A stretch of 64,000 nucleotides of DNA, from contig JAUMUT010000002.1 in the NCBI GenBank assembly GCA_030530525.1, forward strand, positions 99,012-163,011. The letters are read 5' to 3'. The translations under genes were made by a program, and so were the position numbers. Below are positions 53,401 to 62,145 of this stretch, in pieces; the first letter of the stretch is position 1, and every line of letters begins with the position of its first letter. The notes beneath the pieces are model-generated. The model saw only the letters and a program-made list of their open reading frames with translations. It ran no database searches and was not told the DNA's origin. This stretch comes from Capnocytophaga sp. (GTDB taxonomy: Bacteria > Bacteroidota > Bacteroidia > Flavobacteriales > Flavobacteriaceae).

Positions 53401-53826
53401 TCCGTTCAATTGGCTACTCACGAACAAAAAGACCCATTATTGATTTATAAATTTGAAGCCTATCAATTATTTAAATCAATGATTGAAAAAGTAAATAAAG
53501 AAATAGTTTCTTTCCTTTTCCGTGCAGAATTACCAACTTCGCAAGAGCCTGTACAACAAGCAGTTGTAGAACAAAAACAGCCAGAGCATTTGCAAACTAG
53601 CAAAGAAGAAGTGCTTAACTCTGATGAATTGGCTGAAAAAAATAGGCAAGTAGGTGCACAGGCATCTGCTCCGCAAGTAACAGAAACTATCGTAAGAGAC
53701 CAACCGAAAATTAATAGAAACGATAAGGTAACCATACAAAATATCTTTAACGGAGAAACCAAAGAGATGAAGTATAAACAAGCCTTACCACTTTTAGAAA
53801 AAGGAGAATGGGTTATTAAAAGATAA
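50470..53826 (+). CDS. secA: Preprotein translocase ATPase SecA
   Basis: SecA drives Sec-dependent export through SecYEG. The 1118-residue protein is of the large Bacteroidetes type. Walker A is [14 protein letters not shown], Walker B [32 protein letters not shown] and [24 protein letters not shown] are complete. Insertions relative to E. coli are visible near residues 340-480. The C-terminal CxCxxG zinc motif is absent; the protein ends [11 protein letters not shown]. A -7 box TACATTTG lies at 50395-50402. Confidence 0.97.
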   Translation: [1118 protein letters not shown]

Positions 53827-53837
53827 AACAAAAACAA

Positions 53838-53876
53838 AAATCGGATAAGAAATGATTTCTATCCGATTTTTTTATA
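53838..53876. terminator. Bidirectional terminator between secA and smpB
   Basis: AAATCGGATA (53838-53847) and TATCCGATTT (53860-53869) with T7 on the plus strand and an A-rich side usable on the minus strand. Confidence 0.85.
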
Positions 53877-53915
53877 TAAATATGCAAAGAAAAATATTTC
53901 TAAAAAAAGTTTATT

Positions 53916-54383
53916 TTACCGAAATTCTTTTTTTACTCGGTCAAGGTTTCTTTTGTTATCTCTATCTTTAATAGTTTCTCGTTTATCGTGAAGTTTTTTA
54001 CCTCTTACTAAGGCTATTTCCATTTTTGCCAAGCCATTTGCCTGAATAAAAACTCGTAAAGGAACTATAGTCAATCCTGTATTTTTTACTTCTTTATGGA
54101 GTTTTTTTAGTTCTTTTTTCTTTAACAATAATTTTCTTTCGCTTTTTGGTTTATGATTATAATAAGTGCCATAGGCATACTCTTCAATAGTCATATTTAT
54201 AACAAAAAGTTCACTTTTTTCGTTAAATTCACAAAAACTTTCGGCAATAGAAGCCTTCCCTAACCGAATAGATTTTATTTCTGTTCCTTTCAAAACGATG
54301 CCAGCTGTATATTTATCTAATATTTCGTATTCAAACCGCGCTCGCTTATTTTGTATATTTATAGTATTTTCTGTTTTGGCCAT
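53916..54383 (-). CDS. smpB: SsrA-binding protein SmpB
   Basis: SmpB carries tmRNA to stalled ribosomes. The 155-residue protein has [29 protein letters not shown] near the N-terminus and the C-terminal basic tail [21 protein letters not shown]. tmRNA itself is not seen in this window. A full promoter lies upstream at 54413-54444 on the minus strand. Confidence 0.96.
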   Translation of the reverse strand: MAKTENTINIQNKRARFEYEILDKYTAGIVLKGTEIKSIRLGKASIAESFCEFNEKSELFVINMTIEEYAYGTYYNHKPKSERKLLLKKKELKKLHKEVKNTGLTIVPLRVFIQANGLAKMEIALVRGKKLHDKRETIKDRDNKRNLDRVKKEFR

Positions 54384-54412
54384 AGTTTAATTGTTTTTCT
54401 AAAAAATTTGTG

Positions 54413-54444
54413 CAAAGTTACAAATAATATAGTAAAATATGCAA
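54413..54444 (-). promoter_or_regulatory. Promoter of smpB
   Basis: Minus-strand TAACTTTG (plus 54413-54420) and TTG (plus CAA 54442-54444) with a 21-base spacer. The divergent rdgB -7 box TAATTTTG is at 54454-54461, so the two promoter regions interlock. Confidence 0.6.
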
Positions 54445-54480
54445 TTAATTTTGTAATTTTGCAATAATTAAAATTATTAT

Positions 54481-55056
54481 ATGAAATTAGTTTTTGCAAC
54501 AAATAATAAAAATAAACTTAAAGAAGTGCAACAAATGCTTCCCAGCTCCATAGAACTTATTACTTTGGAAGAGATTGGCTGTTTAGAAGAAATTCCGGAA
54601 ACTGCAAATACAATAGAAGAAAACGCTATACAAAAAGCAAAATATATAAAAGAAAACTATAATTATAATGTTTTTGCAGATGATACAGGTTTGGAAGTGA
54701 AAACCTTAAATAATGCGCCAGGAGTGTATTCCGCTAGATATGCAGGCGAACAAAAAAATAGCGATGACAATATTAATTTATTGTTAAAAAATTTAGAAAA
54801 TAATAAAGAACGTTCCGCACAATTTAAAACTATTTTTGCACTTTGTATAGGTGAAGAAACTTTTACTTTTGAAGGAATTGTAAAAGGAACGATTACCAAC
54901 GAACGATTTGGCGAAAAAGGCTTTGGCTACGATCCTATTTTTATGCCCGAAGGCTATGACCAGACTTTTGCTCAAATGCCAGCAGAATTAAAAAACAAAA
55001 TAAGCCATCGTGCTATTGCAGTTAAAAAATTAGTTGATTTTCTTAAAAAATATTAA
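54481..55056 (+). CDS. rdgB: RdgB/HAM1-type dITP/XTP pyrophosphatase
   Basis: It removes non-canonical purine triphosphates. The 191-residue protein has the N-terminal FATNNKNKLKEVQ, the acidic VFADDTGLEVKTLNNAPGVYSARYAG segment and FGYDPIFMPEGYDQTFAQM. It converges tail to tail with waaA, leaving five bases between the stop codons and no visible terminator. Confidence 0.95.
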   Translation: MKLVFATNNKNKLKEVQQMLPSSIELITLEEIGCLEEIPETANTIEENAIQKAKYIKENYNYNVFADDTGLEVKTLNNAPGVYSARYAGEQKNSDDNINLLLKNLENNKERSAQFKTIFALCIGEETFTFEGIVKGTITNERFGEKGFGYDPIFMPEGYDQTFAQMPAELKNKISHRAIAVKKLVDFLKKY

Positions 55057-55061
55057 AAAAA

Positions 55062-56285
55062 TTATTTAGTATCTTTAATGAAATTCATAAAAATATTTGT
55101 AGCCCCAGATTTTTTTATAATATAATTATAGTTTTTTTGTCCTAATTCTTTTCTTTTATTAGAATTATTTTTTAAATAATTTAAAATTTTAGAAAATTCA
55201 TCTATATTAAAAATAGAAAAAACACTTTTTTCTGAAACTAAATCTTTGGCTTCTAAGAATTTGCCATAATTTTTCCCTATAACAACAGGAATACCAAAAA
55301 CCGCAGGCTCTAATATATTGTGTAAGCCTGTTGCCATTCCACCGCCTACATATGCTATATCTGCATAGCTATAAATTTTAGTTAAAATTCCGATAGTATC
55401 AATGATAAGCACTTGATAATTAGATAAATCCTTGTTTTCTTTTTCAGAAAAAAGTAGGGTTTTTAGTTTTATTTTCTCTTGTAAAATTTTTATTTTTTCT
55501 GGATGAATATTGTGAGGAGCGATAATGTATTTTAAATCGGGATTAGCATTAAGATAAGGTAAATAAATGGCTTCATCTTCTTCCCAAGAGCTTCCAAAGA
55601 CTACACAAAGTGAATTATTTTTGAATTTTTCAATAAAAAGTAAAGAATTATCACGTTTTAAAATCTCTAAAACGCGATCAAAGCGAGTATCTCCGCTTAT
55701 AGTTACATTTTTCAGCCCAATAGAATGTAATAAATTTGCAGAATGTTCATTTTGTACAAAAAAATGAGTGAAATAACTTAAAATTTTCTTCATTCCGAAT
55801 GAATATTCTTTAAAAAACCACTGATTTTCTCTAAAAATACCCGAAACTAAGTAAGTAGGAATTTTTCTTTGATGAAGTTCTGACAAATAATTTTTCCAAA
55901 ATTCATATTTAATAAAAATAGCCATTTCTGGATGAGTGTGATTTAAGAAATCTTTAACTTTATTAGGAATATCCAAAGGAAGATATACCACCGCATCGGC
56001 GTCAGGAGAATTTTTCCTTACTTCATATCCAGATGGCGAAAAAAAACTAACAACAATTTTCTTTTCAGGGAAAAAATGTTTTAATTTTTTTATGATAGGA
56101 AGCCCTTGTTCAAATTCGCCTAAGGAAGCCACGTGTATCCAGATGACTTTATCGGTGTTTTTTATCTTTTCTTTAAGAATAGGAATAGTTTGTTTTCTTC
56201 CTTTTACAAATAATTTTATTTTTTTGTTAAATAAACCTAAAATTGGTAAAAATAAAGATACTAAATAAATGATAAAAGAATACAT
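55062..56285 (-). CDS. waaA: 3-deoxy-D-manno-octulosonic acid (Kdo) transferase
   Basis: It adds Kdo to lipid A precursor at the inner membrane. The 407-residue protein has an N-terminal membrane anchor (about 1-20), VIWIHVASLGEFEQGLPII near 48-66, VVFGSSWEEDE in the nucleotide domain and YVGGGMATGLHNILEPAVFGIPV near 314-336, typical of WaaA. This stretch is very AT-rich (10 of 60 G+C at 55081-55140). A minus-strand -7 box lies at 56302-56309. Confidence 0.94.
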   Translation of the reverse strand: MYSFIIYLVSLFLPILGLFNKKIKLFVKGRKQTIPILKEKIKNTDKVIWIHVASLGEFEQGLPIIKKLKHFFPEKKIVVSFFSPSGYEVRKNSPDADAVVYLPLDIPNKVKDFLNHTHPEMAIFIKYEFWKNYLSELHQRKIPTYLVSGIFRENQWFFKEYSFGMKKILSYFTHFFVQNEHSANLLHSIGLKNVTISGDTRFDRVLEILKRDNSLLFIEKFKNNSLCVVFGSSWEEDEAIYLPYLNANPDLKYIIAPHNIHPEKIKILQEKIKLKTLLFSEKENKDLSNYQVLIIDTIGILTKIYSYADIAYVGGGMATGLHNILEPAVFGIPVVIGKNYGKFLEAKDLVSEKSVFSIFNIDEFSKILNYLKNNSNKRKELGQKNYNYIIKKSGATNIFMNFIKDTK

Positions 56286-56523
56286 TGTGATTTATTTTTT
56301 GCAAAGATATAAAATAACAAAGAATATTTATATTTTTTATAAGAAAAAATATTTTTTTTGAATGATAAATTTTCTTAAAAATAAAAGAATACTATTATTT
56401 TTTATGTTATAATTTTGAAAATTCTCTTTTCTTTTCATTTTTTGGTAAATAATCATTTTTTTTATTCTTTTTGAACTTAAAAAATAGTATCTTTGCGCTT
56501 TTATTAAAACTTTTATTTTGAGT

Positions 56524-57450
56524 ATGGGCAAGTTGCTTACTGTGGGCACGATGGCTTTTGATTCCATTGAAACCCCTTTTGGAAAAGTAGAAAAAACGAT
56601 GGGAGGCTCGGCAAATTATATTTGTTTATCGGCTTCGGCTTTTGATATTGAGCAGGCGGTGGTTTCTGTTATTGGTGAAGATTATCCGCAAGAGTATAAG
56701 GAAAAACTGACCTCTCGTGAAATAGATACTAGCCAAATAGAGGTGGTTAAAGGCGGAAAAAGTTTTTATTGGAGCGGGAAATATCATACCGATATGAACT
56801 CTCGTGATACGTTGGACACACAGGTGAATGTTCTTAATCATTTTACTCCAAAAATATCATCTTATTTTTCTGATTCTCAGTATCTTATGCTTGGCAATTT
56901 GCATCCTCAAATACAATTGGATGTGATAGCACAAATGCAACATCGTCCTAAACTCATTGTTTTGGATACGATGAATTATTGGATAAATAACACTTTGGAA
57001 ACACTTTTGCAAGTGATTGAAAAAGTGGATGTTATCACGATAAATGATGAAGAAGCCCAACAGCTTACCCAAGAATATTCTTTGCCAAAAGCAGCAAAAA
57101 AAATAATGGAAATGGGAGCTAAGTATGTGATAATCAAGAAAGGAGAACACGGTGCAATGTTATTTCATAACGAAGAAATATTTTTTGCTCCTGCTATCCC
57201 AATTGTGGAAGTGTGCGACCCAACAGGCGCAGGTGATACTTTTGCAGGCGGTTTCATTGGTTATCTTGCCAAAACAGAGGATATTACCTTTGAAAATATG
57301 AAAAATGCCATTGTGTATGGAGCTACTTTGGCTTCGTTTTGTGTAGAAAAATTTGGCGCAGAGCGAATGCTTTCTCTTACCAAAGATGAAGTACTTAGAA
57401 GACTTTTTTATTTAAAAGAATTAACACAATTTGATATTAAAATAGCTTAA
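56524..57450 (+). CDS. PfkB-family carbohydrate/nucleoside kinase
   Basis: From the ATG at 56524 the protein has 308 residues. Family signatures are the N-terminal MGGSANYICLSASAF region and the C-terminal DPTGAGDTFAGGFIGY with the catalytic Asp. The substrate is not evident; ribokinase- and adenosine-kinase-like functions are both possible. It lies 4 bases before the PurF-type gene, which suggests a link to nucleotide metabolism. A -7 box TATCTTTG lies at 56488-56495. Confidence 0.88.
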   Translation: MGKLLTVGTMAFDSIETPFGKVEKTMGGSANYICLSASAFDIEQAVVSVIGEDYPQEYKEKLTSREIDTSQIEVVKGGKSFYWSGKYHTDMNSRDTLDTQVNVLNHFTPKISSYFSDSQYLMLGNLHPQIQLDVIAQMQHRPKLIVLDTMNYWINNTLETLLQVIEKVDVITINDEEAQQLTQEYSLPKAAKKIMEMGAKYVIIKKGEHGAMLFHNEEIFFAPAIPIVEVCDPTGAGDTFAGGFIGYLAKTEDITFENMKNAIVYGATLASFCVEKFGAERMLSLTKDEVLRRLFYLKELTQFDIKIA

Positions 57451-57454
57451 AATT

Positions 57455-59356
57455 ATGAGCGATGCAATAAAACACGAATGCGGAATTGCGTTAGTACGCC
57501 TTCTTAAACCATTGGAGTATTATAAGGAAAAATACGGAACTATTTTTTACGGCATCAATAAAATGTATTTGATGATGGAAAAGCAGCACAATCGTGGGCA
57601 AGATGGTGCGGGCTTGGCAAGTATAAAATTGGATATGGCTCCGGGCGAACGATATATAAGCCGTATTCGGTCTAATGATGCGCAACCAATTCAGGATATT
57701 TTTAAGCAAATTAATGAGAGAATAAGCCTTCTAATGGCTGAAAATCCTCAAATAAAAGATAATATTTTAGAACAAAAAAGGCTTCTTCCTTACGTGGGCG
57801 AAGTATTTTTAGGACACGTAAGATACGGAACTTTCGGGAAAAATAGCATTGAAAGCGTACATCCTTTTTTAAGACAAAATAATTGGATGCACCGAAACCT
57901 CATCGTAGCAGGAAATTTTAATATGACCAACGTTACCGAGCTTTTCAACCGATTGATAGAACTTGGGCAACACCCAAAAGAAAAGGCGGATACCGTAACC
58001 ATTATGGAGCGTATCGGGCATTTTTTGGATAATGAAGTGGAAGAACTTTATCAAAAGTTTAAAGAAAAAGGTATTAGCAAAAAAGAGGCTTCAGAGAAAA
58101 TTGCCGAAGAGTTAAATATTGCAAAAATTCTTAAAAAATCGGCAAGAAGATGGGACGGCGGTTATGCAATGGCAGGAATTGTAGGTCACGGCGATGCATT
58201 TGTTATCCGCGACCCAGCAGGTATTCGTCCGGCTTATTATTACAAAGATGAAGAAGTGGTGGTGGTGGCTTCTGAGCGTGCAGTTATCCAAACGGCATTC
58301 AATGTGGAGTTTGAAACCATAGAAGAACTTCCGCCAGCGCACGCCATTATTATTAAGAAAAATGGAAAAACTTCCATTGAGCAAATTTTAGAACCAACCC
58401 AAAGGAAAGCCTGCTCGTTTGAGCGTATTTATTTTTCGCGTGGTAGCGATCAAGAGATTTATTTGGAACGAAAAAAATTGGGTGCTTTGCTTTTACCAGA
58501 AGTACTTCGGGCAATAGATAACGACCTGAAAAACAGCGTTTTTTCTTATATCCCGAATACTGCCGAAACCTCATTTTATGGGTTGATAGAACAAGCCTCC
58601 AAATATTTGAATGCATACAAAAAAGAACAAATTTTGAAAGAAGGGCATTCTATTTCTGATGAAAAATTGGAAGAAATTTTATCCATTCGTCCGCGAATTG
58701 AAAAAGTTGCAATAAAAGATGCCAAATTGCGTACTTTTATTACCGAAGATAGCGGTAGAGAAGATTTGGTGGCACACGTGTATGATATTACTTATGGTTC
58801 GGTTCAAAAAAATACGGATAATTTAGTAATTATTGATGATAGTATTGTACGAGGTACAACGCTGAAAAAGAGCATATTAAAAATTTTAAATCGTCTTTCT
58901 CCAAAGAAAATTATAGTACTTTCTTCCGCTCCGCAAATTCGTTATCCAGATTGTTACGGCATTGATATGGCGCGTTTGGAAGACCTTGTTGCCTTTAATG
59001 CCACACTTTCCTTGCATCGTGAGCGTGGAACATATCACATAGTGGAAGAAGTGTATAAAAAATGTAAATCACAAATAGAAAAACCTGATAATGAGATAAT
59101 TAACTATGTAAAAGAAATTTACAATCCTTTTACGGATAAAGAAATTTCCGATAGAATAACCGAATTATTACTTCCTGATGAAATGAATTGCCCTGTGGAA
59201 ATAATTTTCCAAAGTGTAGAGAATTTGCATAAGGCTTGTCCGCTGAATTTAGGTGATTGGTATTTCACAGGTGATTATCCAACATTTGGAGGAAATCGTG
59301 TTGTTAATCAGGCATTTATAAATTTCTTTGAAGGACGAAAAGAAAGAGCATATTAG
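57455..59356 (+). CDS. PurF-type amidophosphoribosyltransferase, long flavobacterial form
   Basis: The 633-residue protein has a class II glutaminase domain whose N-terminal nucleophile would be Cys9 after removal of MSDAIKHE, with QHNRGQDGAGLASI and GHVRYGTFG. The phosphoribosyltransferase domain carries the PRPP motif VIIDDSIVRGTTLKKS. PurF makes phosphoribosylamine, the first step of purine synthesis. The length exceeds the usual 470-510 residues; flavobacteria carry such a long form, sometimes beside a standard purF, so the symbol is withheld. It is cotranscribed with the PfkB gene. Confidence 0.88.
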   Translation: MSDAIKHECGIALVRLLKPLEYYKEKYGTIFYGINKMYLMMEKQHNRGQDGAGLASIKLDMAPGERYISRIRSNDAQPIQDIFKQINERISLLMAENPQIKDNILEQKRLLPYVGEVFLGHVRYGTFGKNSIESVHPFLRQNNWMHRNLIVAGNFNMTNVTELFNRLIELGQHPKEKADTVTIMERIGHFLDNEVEELYQKFKEKGISKKEASEKIAEELNIAKILKKSARRWDGGYAMAGIVGHGDAFVIRDPAGIRPAYYYKDEEVVVVASERAVIQTAFNVEFETIEELPPAHAIIIKKNGKTSIEQILEPTQRKACSFERIYFSRGSDQEIYLERKKLGALLLPEVLRAIDNDLKNSVFSYIPNTAETSFYGLIEQASKYLNAYKKEQILKEGHSISDEKLEEILSIRPRIEKVAIKDAKLRTFITEDSGREDLVAHVYDITYGSVQKNTDNLVIIDDSIVRGTTLKKSILKILNRLSPKKIIVLSSAPQIRYPDCYGIDMARLEDLVAFNATLSLHRERGTYHIVEEVYKKCKSQIEKPDNEIINYVKEIYNPFTDKEISDRITELLLPDEMNCPVEIIFQSVENLHKACPLNLGDWYFTGDYPTFGGNRVVNQAFINFFEGRKERAY

Positions 59357-59407
59357 ATTTATGCTAAAATAAATCTATCATAAAATATTAATTTAAATTA
59401 GAAAAAA

Positions 59408-60880
59408 ATGAATCAACCATTAAAAATATTCAATTCCTTAACAGGAGAAAAAGAAATTTTTGTACCCTTACACGAAAACAATGTAGGAATGTATGTTTGT
59501 GGTCCTACTGTATATAGCAACGTCCATTTGGGAAATGTGCGTACCTTTATGTCATTTGATTTCATTTATCGTACGCTTAAATTTTTGGGGTATAAAGTGC
59601 GTTATGTGCGCAACATTACCGATGCAGGACACCTTACAGACGATGGCAATGTAAACAACGATCGCTTTGTAAAACAATCCCGACTCGAAAAACTCGAACC
59701 AATGGAAATTGTGCAAAAATATACTGTGGATTTTCATAAAGTGTTAGAAATATTCAATATGTTACCTCCTACCATTGAGCCCACTGCTACGGGGCATATT
59801 TTGGAGCAAATACAACTTACCGAAAAACTCCTCAAAGATGGTTTTGCTTACGAAAGTAATGGTTCCGTATATTTTGATGTATTGGAATACAACAAACGCG
59901 GACTTAATTATGGAGAACTCTCTCGTCGCAATATTGAAGAACTTTTTGCTAATACCCGCGATTTAGACGGACAAGGTGAAAAACGCAATCCACAGGATTT
60001 TGCTCTTTGGAAAAAAGCCTCTCCTGCCCACATTATGCGCTGGGCATCGCCTTGGGGTGATGGTTTCCCAGGTTGGCACTTAGAATGTACAGTAATGAGT
60101 ACCAAATATCTCGGAAACCAATTCGATATACACGGAGGTGGTATGGATTTGAAGTTTCCACACCACGAGTGCGAAATAGCACAAGGCAAAGCAGGACACG
60201 GCGAAAGCCCCGTTCGTTACTGGATGCACGCTAATATGCTCACAATGAACGGACAGCGAATGAGTAAATCTACTGGTAACTATATCCTACCAATGCAACT
60301 CATCAGCGGAGATAACACCTTCTTTGAAAAGCCTTTTGCCCCTGCTGTAATTCGTTTCTGCTTTATGCAAGCCCACTATCGCAGTGTGCTCGACATCTCT
60401 AATGAGGCAATGCTTGCTGCTGAAAAAGGTTTTAATAGGCTTATGGATGCTGTGAAGACCGTAAATGAAATGACCACCGATTTAGAGCACCCAGGACCTC
60501 TTTCGTATGAAATTGATCAATGGAAACAGAAATGCTATGATGCCCTTTTAGACGATTTCAATTCACCTATCCTCATAGCACATCTTTTTGAAATGGTAAA
60601 ATGGATAAATAGTGATGAGAAGATTTCAATAGATGAGCTCAACGAGTTACAAAGCCTAATGAACGGCTTTGTATTTGATGTTTTAGGATTACAAAGCGAG
60701 CAACAAACTACTAATAATAACGATAAATTGGATGGGGTACTCCAACTGCTCATCAATATGCGAATGGAAGCTCGTGCCAATAAAGATTGGGCTCTCTCTG
60801 ACAAAATTCGCGATGAACTTTCCGCTCTTGGTATCCAACTGAAAGATGGCAAAGATGGAACAAGTTATAGTATTAATTAA
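59408..60880 (+). CDS. cysS: Cysteinyl-tRNA synthetase
   Basis: The 490-residue enzyme has Cys31 (zinc) in [15 protein letters not shown] with HLGN at 40-43 as the HIGH motif, [10 protein letters not shown] and [18 protein letters not shown] for the zinc and cysteine site, and [12 protein letters not shown] as the KMSKS loop. It is complete. The GC content is clearly above that of its neighbours (33 of 60 at 60001-60060) and CTC/ATC codons are frequent, unlike the AT-rich genes around it. Confidence 0.97.
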   Translation: MNQPLKIFNSLTGEKEIFVPLHENNVGMYVCGPTVYSNVHLGNVRTFMSFDFIYRTLKFLGYKVRYVRNITDAGHLTDDGNVNNDRFVKQSRLEKLEPMEIVQKYTVDFHKVLEIFNMLPPTIEPTATGHILEQIQLTEKLLKDGFAYESNGSVYFDVLEYNKRGLNYGELSRRNIEELFANTRDLDGQGEKRNPQDFALWKKASPAHIMRWASPWGDGFPGWHLECTVMSTKYLGNQFDIHGGGMDLKFPHHECEIAQGKAGHGESPVRYWMHANMLTMNGQRMSKSTGNYILPMQLISGDNTFFEKPFAPAVIRFCFMQAHYRSVLDISNEAMLAAEKGFNRLMDAVKTVNEMTTDLEHPGPLSYEIDQWKQKCYDALLDDFNSPILIAHLFEMVKWINSDEKISIDELNELQSLMNGFVFDVLGLQSEQQTTNNNDKLDGVLQLLINMRMEARANKDWALSDKIRDELSALGIQLKDGKDGTSYSIN

Positions 60881-60915
60881 TTTATAAAATAAGTTAATTC
60901 TAAATAAGGTATATT

Positions 60916-61509
60916 ATGCTAATATCCGATGTAAAAACAGCTTTTAAAATAGCAGATGTAGAATATGTTCCTAATTCTACACGGCTTAATTTCAACTACT
61001 TAACTAATTTAGTAGATGAAAAAGGCAATCTCTTACCTAAGGATATTTTGACAAAAAATTATTCCAGAGTTTATCTTATTGTAGTAGATGGAGAAATAAT
61101 GAAATTTGGTTCATCTCAAGAAGAAGGAGGGATGAAAGAGACTCTTGAAATTTATAGAGATGGGGGAATAAATGGAAAACCTGATTTAGAAAGGGCAAAA
61201 ATTTGGTATTTTCTTTATCATACTATTTTACAGAAAAAGAAAATAGAATTTTATATGATTTATCATAATGATTTTGAAATGGAAGTAAAAGGGCTTTTTG
61301 GCTTACATAAAATAACCAATGCTAGTATAAATTGTAAGTTAATAGAGGATTGTTGTGTTGCAGATTATATTTCCGTAGAAAAGAAACACCCTGCTTGGAA
61401 TGTTCAAGAACAAGGAGCAGACTGGCCAGATGAAATAAAAAATGAACATTCTGAAATAACAAAAAATAGTTTGGACAGGAAAAGTAATCGTAAAAAAATA
61501 CAAATGTAA
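60916..61509 (+). CDS. Unrecognised protein with GIY-YIG-like N-terminal pattern
   Basis: The 197-residue soluble protein is not recognised with certainty. Residues 50-100 show VYLIVVDGEIMKFGSSQ, where VYL and KFG stand 11 residues apart, as the GIY and YIG elements do. An Arg follows (EIYRDGG), a Glu further on (FEMEVKGLFG) and an Asn near the end (AWNVQEQG). These fit the catalytic residues of a GIY-YIG nuclease, as in some restriction and repair enzymes, but the match is by eye. The C-terminus is basic. There is no methyltransferase or other defence gene nearby. It lies 35 bases after cysS and ends at a terminator. Confidence 0.6.
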   Translation: MLISDVKTAFKIADVEYVPNSTRLNFNYLTNLVDEKGNLLPKDILTKNYSRVYLIVVDGEIMKFGSSQEEGGMKETLEIYRDGGINGKPDLERAKIWYFLYHTILQKKKIEFYMIYHNDFEMEVKGLFGLHKITNASINCKLIEDCCVADYISVEKKHPAWNVQEQGADWPDEIKNEHSEITKNSLDRKSNRKKIQM

Positions 61510-61521
61510 TTCCAAAAATAA

Positions 61522-61557
61522 AAAATCCTTTGAAATTAATACTTTCAAAGGATTTTT
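61522..61557. terminator. Bidirectional terminator
   Basis: AATCCTTTGAAA and TTTCAAAGGATT around TTAATAC, with T7 after it on the plus strand and an A-rich run before it, so it serves both converging genes. Confidence 0.85.
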
Positions 61558-61579
61558 TTATTCTCTAAAAAAGAAATTA

Positions 61580-62095
61580 TTAGAATTTATAAGTAATTCC
61601 CATTTTTAGAATACCATTGTTCAATTCTCCTATTTCGGCACCTACTTCAAGATTTACCCCAAAATTATTGGTAAAAAAGTAACGACCACCAGTATGAATA
61701 CGAGCATTAACCCCAGAGTAGCTACTGCCATTGTATCCGCTACCAGATGAAGAAATGAAGTATCCTAACCCAAGCCCAGCATAAACATCTACTTCCGATG
61801 GAAGACGAGGGATAATTCTGTTAAAATGGTAATTACCAACAGCCATCACTCCAAAAATGTTGTGTGTGTAGCTTCTGTATGCCCAATCGGCACTATACGA
61901 ACGGAAAGAAACTTCGCCTCCTAAGGTAATATCCTCATTAAGCCCCGCTTCTATGCCAGCATACACAGGTATTCCCCAACCAGAGAAACCAAAACCAGCG
62001 TTAAGTTGTACATTTCCTTTGCCCAATGTAGCCTGAGCCGATGCTGTTGCCATAGCAAAAAATAATCCTGCAATAACTAAAAATTTTTTCATCAT
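61580..62095 (-). CDS. Small outer-membrane beta-barrel protein
   Basis: The 171-residue protein has a Sec signal peptide (1-20, ending ASAQ) and about eight amphipathic strands rich in Gly, Tyr and Ser; it ends GITYKF with a terminal Phe as in outer-membrane barrels. It resembles the OmpX/OmpW-like or porin-family small barrels of Bacteroidetes. Ligand and role are unknown. Its promoter interlocks with that of the divergent LD-carboxypeptidase gene. Confidence 0.8.
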   Translation of the reverse strand: MMKKFLVIAGLFFAMATASAQATLGKGNVQLNAGFGFSGWGIPVYAGIEAGLNEDITLGGEVSFRSYSADWAYRSYTHNIFGVMAVGNYHFNRIIPRLPSEVDVYAGLGLGYFISSSGSGYNGSSYSGVNARIHTGGRYFFTNNFGVNLEVGAEIGELNNGILKMGITYKF

Positions 62096-62108
62096 TAATT
62101 CTTTTTAA

Positions 62109-62144
62109 TTTGTGCAAATGTACTATTTTTTTTTAAATTTGCAA
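62109..62144. promoter_or_regulatory. Interlocking divergent promoters
   Basis: Plus strand: TTTG 62109-62112 and TAAATTTG 62134-62141, 21-base spacer. Minus strand: TACATTTG (plus 62115-62122) and TTG (plus CAA 62142-62144), 19-base spacer. Each -7 box lies inside the other promoter. The plus -7 box ends 4 bases before the ATG at 62146. Confidence 0.65.
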
Positions 62145-62145
62145 T

